DNA of 64,000 nt from Halorientalis marina (lineage in GTDB: Archaea > Halobacteriota > Halobacteria > Halobacteriales > Haloarculaceae). Position numbers and translations under genes: made by a program. The first letter of the stretch is position 1; each line of letters opens with the position of its first letter. Location of the stretch: contig NZ_CP095487.1 of assembly GCF_023028345.1 (NCBI RefSeq), positions 186,001 through 250,000 on the forward strand, read 5' to 3'. Of this stretch, positions 8,178-15,692 are shown one piece after another. Below the pieces are notes generated by a model. It worked only from the letters and a program-made list of their open reading frames with translations, was not told the origin of the DNA and ran no database searches.

Positions 8178-9734
8178 TCACACCGGCAACAGCGACCGCA
8201 CGCCGTCGCGTTCGCGCCGGCCGGCGGCCACGGCGTCGGCGGTCTGCTCGCCGCTGATCAGCGCCATCGGGACGCCGATGCCCGGCGCCGTGAACCCGCC
8301 GACGTAGTAGAGGTCGGAGAGTGCCCGCGAGCGCCGGCCCGGCCGGAGCGGCCCCGTCTGGGTCAGCGTGTGTGCCAGCCCCAGCGCCGTCCCCTGGGGG
8401 TTGTTGTAGCGCTCGGCGAACTCGGACACGCAGGCGGTCTCCTCGACGACGACCCGGTCCCGGAAGTCGACGCCCGTGTCGCGTGCGAGGTCCGCGAGCA
8501 CCTTGTCGCGGAACTGTCGGCGGCGCTCGGGGTCGTCGTCCAGCCCCGGCGCGACCGGAACGAGGACCACGACCGCGTGCTGCCCCTCGGGTGCCACGGT
8601 GTCGTCAGTCTGTGAGGGCACACAGCAGTAGTAGGCCGGATCCTCGGGCCAGGCGGGATGCTCGAAGATATCCGCGAAGTGTGGGTCCCAGTCCTCGGGG
8701 AAGACCAGCGTGTGGTGTGCCAGCGGGTCCACGTCCCCCTCGACGCCGAGGTACAGCAGGAAGGCGGCGGGCGCGTATGTCTGCTCGTCCCAGTAGCCCG
8801 GGTCGTGGTCGCGGTGGTCGGCGGCCAGCAGGTCCCGCTCGACGTGGGCCGGGTTGGCGTTGGCGACGACGGTATCGACCGGCTCGGGGCCGTCCTCGGT
8901 CTCCAGCACCAGCCCCCCGCCGGCCGCCGGCTCGCGGATGCTGGTCACCGCACGCCCCGTCTCGTAGTCCACGCCGAGGTCCCGGCCGAGTTCGACCATC
9001 GCCTCGATGACGCTGTACATCCCGCCCTCCGGGTAGTAGACGCCCAGGTCGAAGTCGACGTGGGCCATCAGGTTGTAGAGCGCGGGCGTGTTGTGCGGCG
9101 AGCCACCGAGGAAGACGAGGGTGTACTGCATCAGTTGCTGCGCCGTCGGCTCCTCGAAGTAGCGCTCCACGTGGGACTGCATCGACTTCGCGTAGCCCAG
9201 TGCCTCGACGCTCCGGATCACGTCGAAATCGAGCAGGTCCCGGAGCCGCGAGCGGTCCTGGTAGACGAACCGGTCCATGCCGAGCCGGAAGGTGCGTTCG
9301 GCCTCGTCGAGGTAGGCCTCGAACGTCTCGCCGCCGCCGGGTTCGAGCGCCTCGAAGACGGCACGGTTGTGTTCGTGGTCCGGGCGGGTCTCCACGTAGT
9401 CGCCGGCGCCCGGGGTCGGCGGCGTCGCCCCCTCCTTCCAGAACACCCGGTAGTGGGGGTCGAGCCGTTCGAGGTCGTAGAACTCCCCGGGGGACCGGCC
9501 GAAGTGTCCGAAAAAGCGCTCGAAGGTGTCGGGCATGAGATACCAGGTGGGGCCGGTGTCGAAGACGAAGCCGTCGCGTTCGAGCTGGTTGGCGACGCCG
9601 CCGAGCCGGTCGTTGCGTTCGATCACTGTCACGTCGGCGCCGGCGTCCGCGAGGTAGCAGGCGGTCGCGAGGCCGCCGAAGCCGCCGCCGACGATACCGA
9701 TGCGGTCGTCCGTGAGTGGTGTGCCGTCGATCAT
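8178..9734 (-). CDS. crtI: Phytoene desaturase/carotenoid oxidoreductase (CrtI family)
   Basis: FAD-dependent desaturase of carotenoid synthesis, 518 aa. The N-terminal dinucleotide site is GIVGGGFGGLATACYLADAGADVTVIERNDRLGG, and a C-terminal FAD contact is seen in LYYVGGFTAPGIGVPMALISGEQTADAV. Middle part DTGPTWYLMPDTFERFFGHF is typical of haloarchaeal CrtI. The start at ATG 9734 (MIDGTPLTDDRIGIVG) comes 44 bases after the blh stop, so the two genes are probably one operon. Haloarchaea carry several CrtI paralogs (phytoene desaturation, or a 3,4-desaturation step toward bacterioruberin); which reaction this one performs cannot be told from sequence alone. Confidence 0.88.
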   Translation of the reverse strand: MIDGTPLTDDRIGIVGGGFGGLATACYLADAGADVTVIERNDRLGGVANQLERDGFVFDTGPTWYLMPDTFERFFGHFGRSPGEFYDLERLDPHYRVFWKEGATPPTPGAGDYVETRPDHEHNRAVFEALEPGGGETFEAYLDEAERTFRLGMDRFVYQDRSRLRDLLDFDVIRSVEALGYAKSMQSHVERYFEEPTAQQLMQYTLVFLGGSPHNTPALYNLMAHVDFDLGVYYPEGGMYSVIEAMVELGRDLGVDYETGRAVTSIREPAAGGGLVLETEDGPEPVDTVVANANPAHVERDLLAADHRDHDPGYWDEQTYAPAAFLLYLGVEGDVDPLAHHTLVFPEDWDPHFADIFEHPAWPEDPAYYCCVPSQTDDTVAPEGQHAVVVLVPVAPGLDDDPERRRQFRDKVLADLARDTGVDFRDRVVVEETACVSEFAERYNNPQGTALGLAHTLTQTGPLRPGRRSRALSDLYYVGGFTAPGIGVPMALISGEQTADAVAAGRRERDGVRSLLPV

Positions 9735-9778
9735 GGCTGTCGTGTGTGGGGAGGTGTGTCGGAGGGGGTGACCGCCGC

Positions 9779-10867
9779 TCAGGGAACGTACCAGATACCG
9801 CGGCCGGTGTCGAACCAGGACCCCACGACGACGTGGGGCAAGGCGACGATGCTGATGAAGACGCTCCAGAAGGCGACCAGCCCCAACAGCAGGGGTGCGC
9901 CGCCGAGCGGCTGTGGCGAGACCGTCCAGAGCCCGGCCGCCAGCCCGAACGTCGCCAGCGCGCCGACGACGAGCACGCCCCACGAGCCGAGCGCCACGAC
10001 CTGTGGGTCGCCGCTGTCGAGAAAGCCCAGCAGCCCCTCGCCGGCGCTGTCCGGGTCGACGGTCTCGGGCGGTTCGTCCACCGCAGTCGTGCGGGCCACC
10101 TGTCGCGCCGAGTACCAGAACGGGAAGTACAGTCCGACGGCGATCACGACCGGCACGACCGCGAAGTACCCGATCAGCAGGAGCGTCTCCGCCGCGTCCG
10201 CGCGGAACGAGTCGGTGCCCGCGCCACGCAGGGCGCCGAGGCCGAGGTGAGCAACGACGAGCAGGCCGTAGCCGCCGGCGACGACCCACCGCGTCAGTTC
10301 GAAGTAGCCCGCGACGGCACCCAGCGCACCGGGCTCGAAGATGTTCACCATGTAGGTGCTGAACGCGGTGAAAACCCCGGGCTGGAAGACGATGGGGACG
10401 AGCATGACCGCGCCGCCGCGGACGGCAGCCGCGAGCGCGCGCTGTCCTCGCCCGTCGAGGTGGGTCGTCCCCGTCGTCGCGTCCAGGACGTGCAGGTCGC
10501 CCTGCCCGCCTTTCGCCATCGCGACACAGAGCGCCAGCGCCAGCCCCGCGACCGGCGCGAAGAAAAAGAGGGCGGTGAACGCCGCGATCCCGCCGAGATA
10601 CAGGGCGATGTACGTCGCCTGGAACGAACTCGCCCGCCGGCGGAGGTTGTCGAAGTGCTCGAACCCGCCGTGTGGGAGGTTCATCGCAACCATGCCCACG
10701 AGGTAGACCCCTGCCTGGACGGACAGCGGGATCGTGATCCCGGCCAGCGCGACGAGGCCGAACAGGACCGCCAGCACCGCCAGTGCGAGCCGCGAGACCG
10801 CCAGTGGCGTGTTTACGTTCGCTCCCGGACCGACCGCCGTGCCGAGCCGTGACGTGTATCCACGCAT
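9779..10867 (-). CDS. blh: Brp/Blh-family beta-carotene 15,15'-dioxygenase
   Basis: Integral membrane enzyme that cleaves beta-carotene into two retinals for rhodopsins. 362 aa with about nine hydrophobic segments. The metal-binding histidine motifs are seen in NLPHGGFEHFDNLR (about 63-76) and ALPHVVVGSWFD near the C-terminus, the pattern of the Brp/Blh family. ATG 10867 is preceded by a TATA-like TTCTAATTC about 28 bases upstream on the minus strand, fitting a leaderless transcript. It lies directly upstream of crtI. No rhodopsin gene occurs in the window. Confidence 0.87.
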   Translation of the reverse strand: MRGYTSRLGTAVGPGANVNTPLAVSRLALAVLAVLFGLVALAGITIPLSVQAGVYLVGMVAMNLPHGGFEHFDNLRRRASSFQATYIALYLGGIAAFTALFFFAPVAGLALALCVAMAKGGQGDLHVLDATTGTTHLDGRGQRALAAAVRGGAVMLVPIVFQPGVFTAFSTYMVNIFEPGALGAVAGYFELTRWVVAGGYGLLVVAHLGLGALRGAGTDSFRADAAETLLLIGYFAVVPVVIAVGLYFPFWYSARQVARTTAVDEPPETVDPDSAGEGLLGFLDSGDPQVVALGSWGVLVVGALATFGLAAGLWTVSPQPLGGAPLLLGLVAFWSVFISIVALPHVVVGSWFDTGRGIWYVP

Positions 10868-11228
10868 CGGGCGTGACTAGGGACCAGGCTGAATTAGAAC
10901 GGCCCCGCGTTCCCGTGTCGTGGTATCACGCCACAACTTTTTTGTCGGGACGAGTGGTGGAGTAGTCGGTGAGTCCACGGTGACGCCGCCTGGCGGGTCG
11001 GTGATAGCCATGTTCGAGCCGGTCCGGGGCGCCACCGATGGGTAGCACAGTCACGGAGCGGAACGGCCGACTGCGCCACCCTTCGTTTCGGGTCGAGATA
11101 ACTTCATTCTATCGAACGCACCGGTCTCTCGCGCCGGTCTCTCGCACCGGTCTCTCGCGCCGGGACCGACGCACGGGCCCGCGCGGCACGGAACAAGGTT
11201 GATACCGCACAGACTCTTACGATGAGGC
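10868..11228. promoter_or_regulatory. Gene-free stretch with blh promoter and 13-bp tandem repeat
   Basis: No protein gene is supported in these 361 bases. The left end holds the blh promoter on the minus strand. At 11121-11159 there are three tandem copies of a 13-bp unit CCGGTCTCTCGCG (one copy ends in A), followed by a partial fourth. A T-run at about 10939-10945 may mark a promoter or a terminator. The repeat sits about 70-110 bases before the next plus-strand gene. Confidence 0.5.
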
Positions 11229-11645
11229 GTGCCAGGCTACGAGCCATCGGAGGTCCCGCTCTACGGGGATCGCGCGACCGTCGAACAGCAGTACGCGGCC
11301 GCGGAGGCAGCGGAGCGGCCGTTCTTCGCCATCGAGCGCTACGAGGAGGGGTACGCGATCACCTACGACCTCCTGCCGGCGGGCGCCCAGCTCTCCGAGC
11401 CGGCGGTGTCGGAACTCGACGAGCGCGTGACCCGCGTCGTGGAGGGGCTGGTCGGCGACGACGACCGGGAAACGACCGAGGTGAGCCGCTCCATCGGGGA
11501 CTCGCTCGGACAGCTCTCCTTTTTCGACAGCGAGGACGGCGCCCGCGAGGTCGCGGCGACGGTCTCGGTCATCGTCCTCGACGAGGACAACTGGGTCGCG
11601 GCCTCGCCGCCGTCCGACACCGGCGACGCCTTTCGGACGAACTGA
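11229..11645 (+). CDS. Conserved haloarchaeal protein of unknown function
   Basis: 138 aa, acidic, no membrane segments. GTG at 11229 starts a continuous frame; the nearby ATG at 11222 is in another frame. The protein reads as two beta-rich halves with hydrophobic strands (ERPFFAIERYEEGYAITYDLLP and EVAATVSVIVLDEDNWVAA) separated by a helix (LDERVTRVVEGLVG). No motif identifies an activity. Codon use and acidity match the neighbours, so it is probably a real gene. Confidence 0.62.
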   Translation: MPGYEPSEVPLYGDRATVEQQYAAAEAAERPFFAIERYEEGYAITYDLLPAGAQLSEPAVSELDERVTRVVEGLVGDDDRETTEVSRSIGDSLGQLSFFDSEDGAREVAATVSVIVLDEDNWVAASPPSDTGDAFRTN

Positions 11646-11705
11646 GCGGGGCCATCGCTCGCATCACCGCCCCACCACTCGCTTCGCCGCCACGCCTCGG
11701 TCGCG

Positions 11706-12230
11706 TCAGTGGAGCCGCCCTTCCCGCACGTCGTCGTCGTGTGCGAACAGCGCGTAGCCGACCTCGGCGGGGGTGTAGCTCGTTTCGGTAGCGATCTCCC
11801 GGATGGGTTCGATCATCGTCACGTAGTCCGCGGCGTCGAACGACTCCTTCCGGCCGTCGAGGTAGCCGAGCCGGTCGAGGCTCGCCCAGACCCGCGTGTC
11901 GACGACGGCGTGGCGCTCCGGGTCCAGTGCCGCCAGGATGCAGGAGGCCGTCGGCGCCTTGAACCCGCTGAGGCCGGTCAGTAACTGGAGTTTCGAGAAA
12001 TCGCCCGTCACCGCGAGGACGTTCTCGGTCACCTCCCGACAGCGCTCGGGCGGATTCGTCTCGACGTGGTAGGCGCTCCGCGTCGAGGACTCGTAGGCGA
12101 TGTCGTACAGCTGGTCCCGCGTCAGGTGGCCCTGCTCGCGGTACGCCTCGCCGAACTCGGCCAGCCGCTCGGGCAGGACGCCCTGTGTCTCCTCGTAGTA
12201 GTCGAGGTACTCCGCGACGAACTCCTCCAT
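11706..12230 (-). CDS. Haloarchaeal protein, possibly HhH-GPD-like fold
   Basis: 174 aa, mainly helical. The segment LLTGLSGFKAPTASCILAALDPERHAVVDTRVW (about 85-118) resembles the helix-hairpin-helix plus VDTxV stretch of HhH-GPD DNA glycosylases (8-oxoguanine glycosylase group). A lysine lies in GFKAPTAS, where the OGG family has its catalytic lysine a little further on, so the resemblance is suggestive only. It could act in base-excision repair or simply share the fold. Monocistronic, convergent with the 11229 gene. Confidence 0.6.
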   Translation of the reverse strand: MEEFVAEYLDYYEETQGVLPERLAEFGEAYREQGHLTRDQLYDIAYESSTRSAYHVETNPPERCREVTENVLAVTGDFSKLQLLTGLSGFKAPTASCILAALDPERHAVVDTRVWASLDRLGYLDGRKESFDAADYVTMIEPIREIATETSYTPAEVGYALFAHDDDVREGRLH

Positions 12231-12388
12231 GCCGGGGCCGTCGGGCGCCCCGACTAACTGCGTTGTGCTCCGGTGTGGCGGGGCGAGGTCGCCGGTCGAC
12301 TCCGTCGCTACGAGCGACGGGGAACCGAAGCGTTGAACGGTCGGCTGGGCGATACCGGGGATATGACACGGACTGGCGGGTGGTCACC

Positions 12389-12970
12389 GTGAGCACGGAG
12401 ACGGAGAACGTCGAACTCGTCGGGGAGGACGTCGTCGTGAACGTGGGCAGGGCGGCGCTGTTCGCGGCGCTGGTCGGGGCGTTCGCGTACGTGAGCTTCC
12501 CCAACCCCTTCTCGCCGGCGCCGGTGACGTTACAGGTGCTCGGCGTCTTCCTCGCGGGCATCTTCCTGGGCCCGCTGTGGGGCGGGGCCTCGCTCGTGCT
12601 CTACCTCGCGGCGGGCGCGGTCGGCGCGCCGATCTTCCAGGGTGGCTCCGCGGGCTTTGGCGCGCTCGTCGGGTCGACCGCCGGCTACCTCTGGTCGTAC
12701 CCCATCGCGGCGGCGGCCGTCGGCCTCCTCGTCCACGGCGGTCTCCGACTGGGTGACCCCCGGGAGGCCGGCCTCGTCAGGCTGGTCGTCGCGATGGTCG
12801 TCGGCACGGCCGTCATCTACGTGTTCGGCATCGCCGGGTTCGTCGTCGTCCTCGGGATGGGCGTCGTCGAGGCCTTCTTCGTCGGCGCCGCGGCGTTCAT
12901 CCCCGCCGAGGCGTTCAAGATCGCCGCCGCGGTCGGCATCGTCCGCAACGACGACCTGATGGCGGAGTGA
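12389..12970 (+). CDS. bioY: BioY, biotin-binding S component of ECF transporter
   Basis: Membrane substrate-binding subunit that captures biotin. 193 aa, about six membrane segments. FSPAPVTLQVLGVFLAGIFLGPLWGGASLVLYLAAGAVGAPIF is the signature BioY sequence, and AAAFIPAEAFKIAAAVGI is the conserved C-terminal part. The start is GTG 12389; there is no ATG in frame nearby. It overlaps bioM by one base (TGATG), so bioY, bioM and bioN are translationally coupled. Confidence 0.94.
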   Translation: MSTETENVELVGEDVVVNVGRAALFAALVGAFAYVSFPNPFSPAPVTLQVLGVFLAGIFLGPLWGGASLVLYLAAGAVGAPIFQGGSAGFGALVGSTAGYLWSYPIAAAAVGLLVHGGLRLGDPREAGLVRLVVAMVVGTAVIYVFGIAGFVVVLGMGVVEAFFVGAAAFIPAEAFKIAAAVGIVRNDDLMAE

Positions 12971-13668
12971 TGATCGAGACGCGCGCGCTCGGCCACCGCT
13001 ACGGCGACGACCCCGTCCTCGACGGCGTGGACCTGACCATCGCGGACGGCGAGTTCGTCCTCCTGGTCGGTCCCAACGGCGCGGGCAAGACGACCCTCGT
13101 CCGCCACTTCAACGGCCTGCTCGAACCGGATTCGGGCGAGGTCCTGGTCGACGACCGCCCGGTCGCCGACGACCTCGTCGCCGCCCGGACCGCCGTCGGG
13201 ATGGTGTTCCAGGACCCGCGCGACGGGTTCGTGGCCGCCACCGTCCGCGCCGACGTGGCCTTCGGCCCCGAGAACCTGGGCCTGCCCCGCGAAGCCATCG
13301 ACGAGCGCGTGACCGACGCGCTCGAAACCGTCGGGCTGGCGGGCCGCGGTGACGAGCGCATCGACCGGCTCTCCGGGGGCGAGCAGGCCCGCGTCGCCAT
13401 CGCGGGCGCGCTGGCGATGGCCCCCGACCACCTCGTACTCGACGAGCCGCTCGCCAGCCTCGACTATCCCGCCCGCGAGTCCGTCGTCGACCGCCTGGCC
13501 GCGCTCAAGGGCAACGGCACCGGTGTCGTCGTCGTCACCCACGACCTCCGGGACCTGGCCGACCTCGCCGACCGCGTCGTCGTGATGGCGGACGGCGCGG
13601 TGGTGCGGGACGGCCCGCCCGACGCGGTCCGCGCGGACCTCCCCGAGTACGGCGTCCGGCCATGCTGA
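12970..13668 (+). CDS. bioM: BioM, ATPase of the biotin ECF transporter
   Basis: Energy-coupling ATPase, 232 aa. Walker A is GPNGAGKTTLVRHF, the Q-loop is FQDPRDGFVAATV, the ABC signature is LSGGEQARVAIA and Walker B is HLVLDEPLASLD, followed by the switch histidine in VVVVTHDLRDL. The FQDPRD.. variant of the Q-helix is typical of ECF-type A subunits. ATG 12970 overlaps the bioY stop. Confidence 0.93.
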   Translation: MIETRALGHRYGDDPVLDGVDLTIADGEFVLLVGPNGAGKTTLVRHFNGLLEPDSGEVLVDDRPVADDLVAARTAVGMVFQDPRDGFVAATVRADVAFGPENLGLPREAIDERVTDALETVGLAGRGDERIDRLSGGEQARVAIAGALAMAPDHLVLDEPLASLDYPARESVVDRLAALKGNGTGVVVVTHDLRDLADLADRVVVMADGAVVRDGPPDAVRADLPEYGVRPC

Positions 13669-14366
13669 GGTACGACCCGGGTGCGTCGCCCGCCCACCGG
13701 CTCGACCCCCGGTCGAAACTCTGTTTCCAGTTCGGGTTCGCCGCGGCCGCGTTCGCCCACACGACCCCGCGGGGGCTGGCCGTGCTCACCGGGGTCACGC
13801 TCGCGGCCCTGGGCGCCGCGCGGACCTCGCCGCTCGCGGCCGCGGTCGACCTCCGCGTCGCCCTGCCCTTCCTCGTCGCCGCGCCGCTTTTGGAGGGGCT
13901 GACCCTGGGGCCGCCGTGGTTCTCGGTGGCCGAAGCGCGGTTCCCGGCGCTGGCGAGCTACCGCGTCCTCCTGCTGCTGTTCGTCAGTGCTGCCTACGTC
14001 CGCACGACGCCGGTCCGGGAGTCGCGGGCGGCGATCCAGTGGCTCGTCCCCGGCAAACCCGGCCAGTTCCTGGCGACCGGCGTCGCGCTCGTCTTCCGCT
14101 TCCTGCCGGTCCTCCGGGACGACCTCCTGCGCGCCCGCGAGGCCATGCAGGCCCGCCTCGGCACCGAGCGGCCGCTCGCCGAGCGGATGCGTCTCGTCGC
14201 CACCGCGGGCCTCCGCCGGGCTTTCGCCCGCTCGGACACCCTCGCGCTCGCGCTCCGGGCCCGCTGTTTCGCGTGGAACCCGACGCTCCCGCCGCTCGCG
14301 TTCGCCGCCCGCGACCTCCCGGTACTGCTTTTCGCTCTCGGTCTCGTGGCGTCCGTGGCGCTCTGA
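13662..14366 (+). CDS. bioN: BioN, transmembrane T component of the biotin ECF transporter
   Basis: Energy-coupling transmembrane subunit (CbiQ/EcfT family), 234 aa. It starts MLRYDPGASPAHRLDPRSKLCFQF, including the LDPRxK motif of the family, then four or five membrane segments. The coupling helices carry ARLGTERPLAERM and the paired Arg-containing motif SDTLALALRARCF that contacts the ATPases. It overlaps the end of bioM by 7 bases. Confidence 0.92.
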   Translation: MLRYDPGASPAHRLDPRSKLCFQFGFAAAAFAHTTPRGLAVLTGVTLAALGAARTSPLAAAVDLRVALPFLVAAPLLEGLTLGPPWFSVAEARFPALASYRVLLLLFVSAAYVRTTPVRESRAAIQWLVPGKPGQFLATGVALVFRFLPVLRDDLLRAREAMQARLGTERPLAERMRLVATAGLRRAFARSDTLALALRARCFAWNPTLPPLAFAARDLPVLLFALGLVASVAL

Positions 14367-14433
14367 CGGGCGGCCGTGCGCGGCGACCGCGTCCCGGCCG
14401 CTCGTTAAGTGTCCAGAGCGCGTACGACCGACC

Positions 14434-14781
14434 ATGTCAGAATCCGCCCCAGGCCCGTCCGCTCGCCCCGTCGATCTCGACGACGCGGCCGCGCTGGACG
14501 AGTTCGTCGCCGACACCGACCTCGCGCTCGTGGAGTTCTACACGGACGGGTGTACGATCTGTGGGAGCATGGAGCCGGTCCTGGGGAACGTCGCCCGCGC
14601 GACCGACGCCGCGGTCGCCACGGTGAACCCCCGCGACGACCCGCCGCTGGTCGAGCGGTTCGACGTGCGGAGCGTCCCCCTGCTGGTCCTGTTCGTCGAC
14701 GGCGAACCGGTCGCCCGCCGCGCGGAGGGGTTCGTCGGGACCGGCGAACTGGTGGACTGGATCGACGCCGAAACCGCGTGA
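14434..14781 (+). CDS. Thioredoxin-like protein with CTIC active site
   Basis: 115 aa thioredoxin fold. The redox motif is CTIC in YTDGCTICGSM (residues about 39-42), preceded by the strand LALVEFYTDG and followed by the cis-proline segment RSVPLLVLFVDGEPVARRAEGFVG. The CxxC filler (TI instead of GP) differs from classic thioredoxin, so the redox potential and partner are unknown. A TATA-like CGTTAAGTG lies about 27 bases before the ATG at 14434 (leaderless). It is just downstream of bioN but has its own promoter. Confidence 0.87.
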   Translation: MSESAPGPSARPVDLDDAAALDEFVADTDLALVEFYTDGCTICGSMEPVLGNVARATDAAVATVNPRDDPPLVERFDVRSVPLLVLFVDGEPVARRAEGFVGTGELVDWIDAETA

Positions 14782-14800
14782 ATCGGAAACCCCGAGGCCC

Positions 14801-15535
14801 TTACTCCGGCACCGGCGGTGCCTCGGTGACGCTGTGCTGGCCCGCGTGGTCTGCCAGCCAGGTCCGGTAGGCCGTCTCGTTGACGACCGTGACGGTCGCG
14901 CGCATCCGGGAGTGGCCGACGCCACAGAGTTCGGTACAGTAGGCGCGGTGCTCGCCGAACCGCGTGGCGTTCGTCCGAATCCGGGTGTACTCCCCGGGGA
15001 AGAGGTCCTTCTTGACGCCGAGCCGCGGGACGAACAGGGCGTGGAGGGTGTCCGCCGAGGTCATGTTCAGCGTGACGCTGCGGTTCGCGGGAATCACCAA
15101 CTCGTTCCGCGTCGTGACGTTCGCCTCGGGGTAGGTGAACTGCCAGCCGTAGCGGTAGCCGGTGACCTGGACGCGCTCGTCGTCGCCGTCGACGGTCGCA
15201 GCGGCCTGCCCCGGCGAGATGTACGGGTTCGTGAGGACGACGTAGGCCGAGAGGCCGACGAAAAGCAGGACGATCGCCGTCGCGATGGTCCAGGTGAGTT
15301 CCAGCGAGGGCACGTCGATGGTCGGTTTCGGGTCGTCGTTGCCGGAGAAGCGGACGACGGCGTAGACGAGGATGACCTCGACGAACACCGTCAGCGGGAG
15401 CGCGACGTACAGCAGCTGGGTGTTGAGTTCGTCGATGAGGTTCCGGTTGACCGACTGGGCGGCCGCCGGGCTGGACGCCAGCCAGACGAGCGCGACCAGC
15501 GAACAGCCGGCCAGGGCGACACGGCGGAGCCGCAT
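14801..15535 (-). CDS. coxB: Heme-copper oxidase subunit II with CuA site
   Basis: Electron-entry subunit of a terminal oxidase, 244 aa. A signal-like N-terminus (MRLRRVALAGCSLVALVWLASSPAAA) is followed by two membrane helices (about 40-62 and 82-102). The extracellular cupredoxin domain has WQFTYPEANV and the full CuA ligand set: His in DTLHALFVPRL and the pair in YCTELCGVGHSRM (C-x3-C, His, Met). ATG 15535 is the correct start; a TATA-like GTTATTTATTCC on the minus strand at about 15561-15572 predicts a leaderless transcript. Divergent from coxA. The oxidase subtype and electron donor (a halocyanin is usual) are inferred. Confidence 0.92.
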   Translation of the reverse strand: MRLRRVALAGCSLVALVWLASSPAAAQSVNRNLIDELNTQLLYVALPLTVFVEVILVYAVVRFSGNDDPKPTIDVPSLELTWTIATAIVLLFVGLSAYVVLTNPYISPGQAAATVDGDDERVQVTGYRYGWQFTYPEANVTTRNELVIPANRSVTLNMTSADTLHALFVPRLGVKKDLFPGEYTRIRTNATRFGEHRAYCTELCGVGHSRMRATVTVVNETAYRTWLADHAGQHSVTEAPPVPE

Positions 15536-15644
15536 TATCCGACCCCACACGAGACGGGAATAAATAACCCCTGACTCGGTCCCGTCGTGTTCATTTCGGT
15601 CGTATCCCGGCCGATTTAAGACACCGCCCGCGCACGAGGCGAGT

Positions 15645-15692
15645 ATGTTGGAACCGCGAGCCGTCCCCCGACGGCGGTGGTGGGACGCATGA
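15645..15692 (+). CDS. Possible 15-codon leader ORF coupled to coxA
   Basis: A TATA-like GATTTAAG at 15613-15620 predicts transcription from about 15643, right at an ATG at 15645. That ATG opens a 15-codon frame (MLEPRAVPRRRWWDA) whose TGA at 15690-15692 overlaps the coxA ATG at 15689 in an ATGA stop-start pair. This geometry suggests translational coupling. It may be only coincidence; a GTG at 15677 in the coxA frame is an alternative start. Confidence 0.35.
   Translation: MLEPRAVPRRRWWDA

Noticed and set aside
11206..11791. 189-codon frame starting at 11222 on the plus strand
   Set aside because: Its product is Arg/Gly/Pro noise; the frame from GTG 11229 has the acidic composition of neighbouring haloarchaeal proteins.
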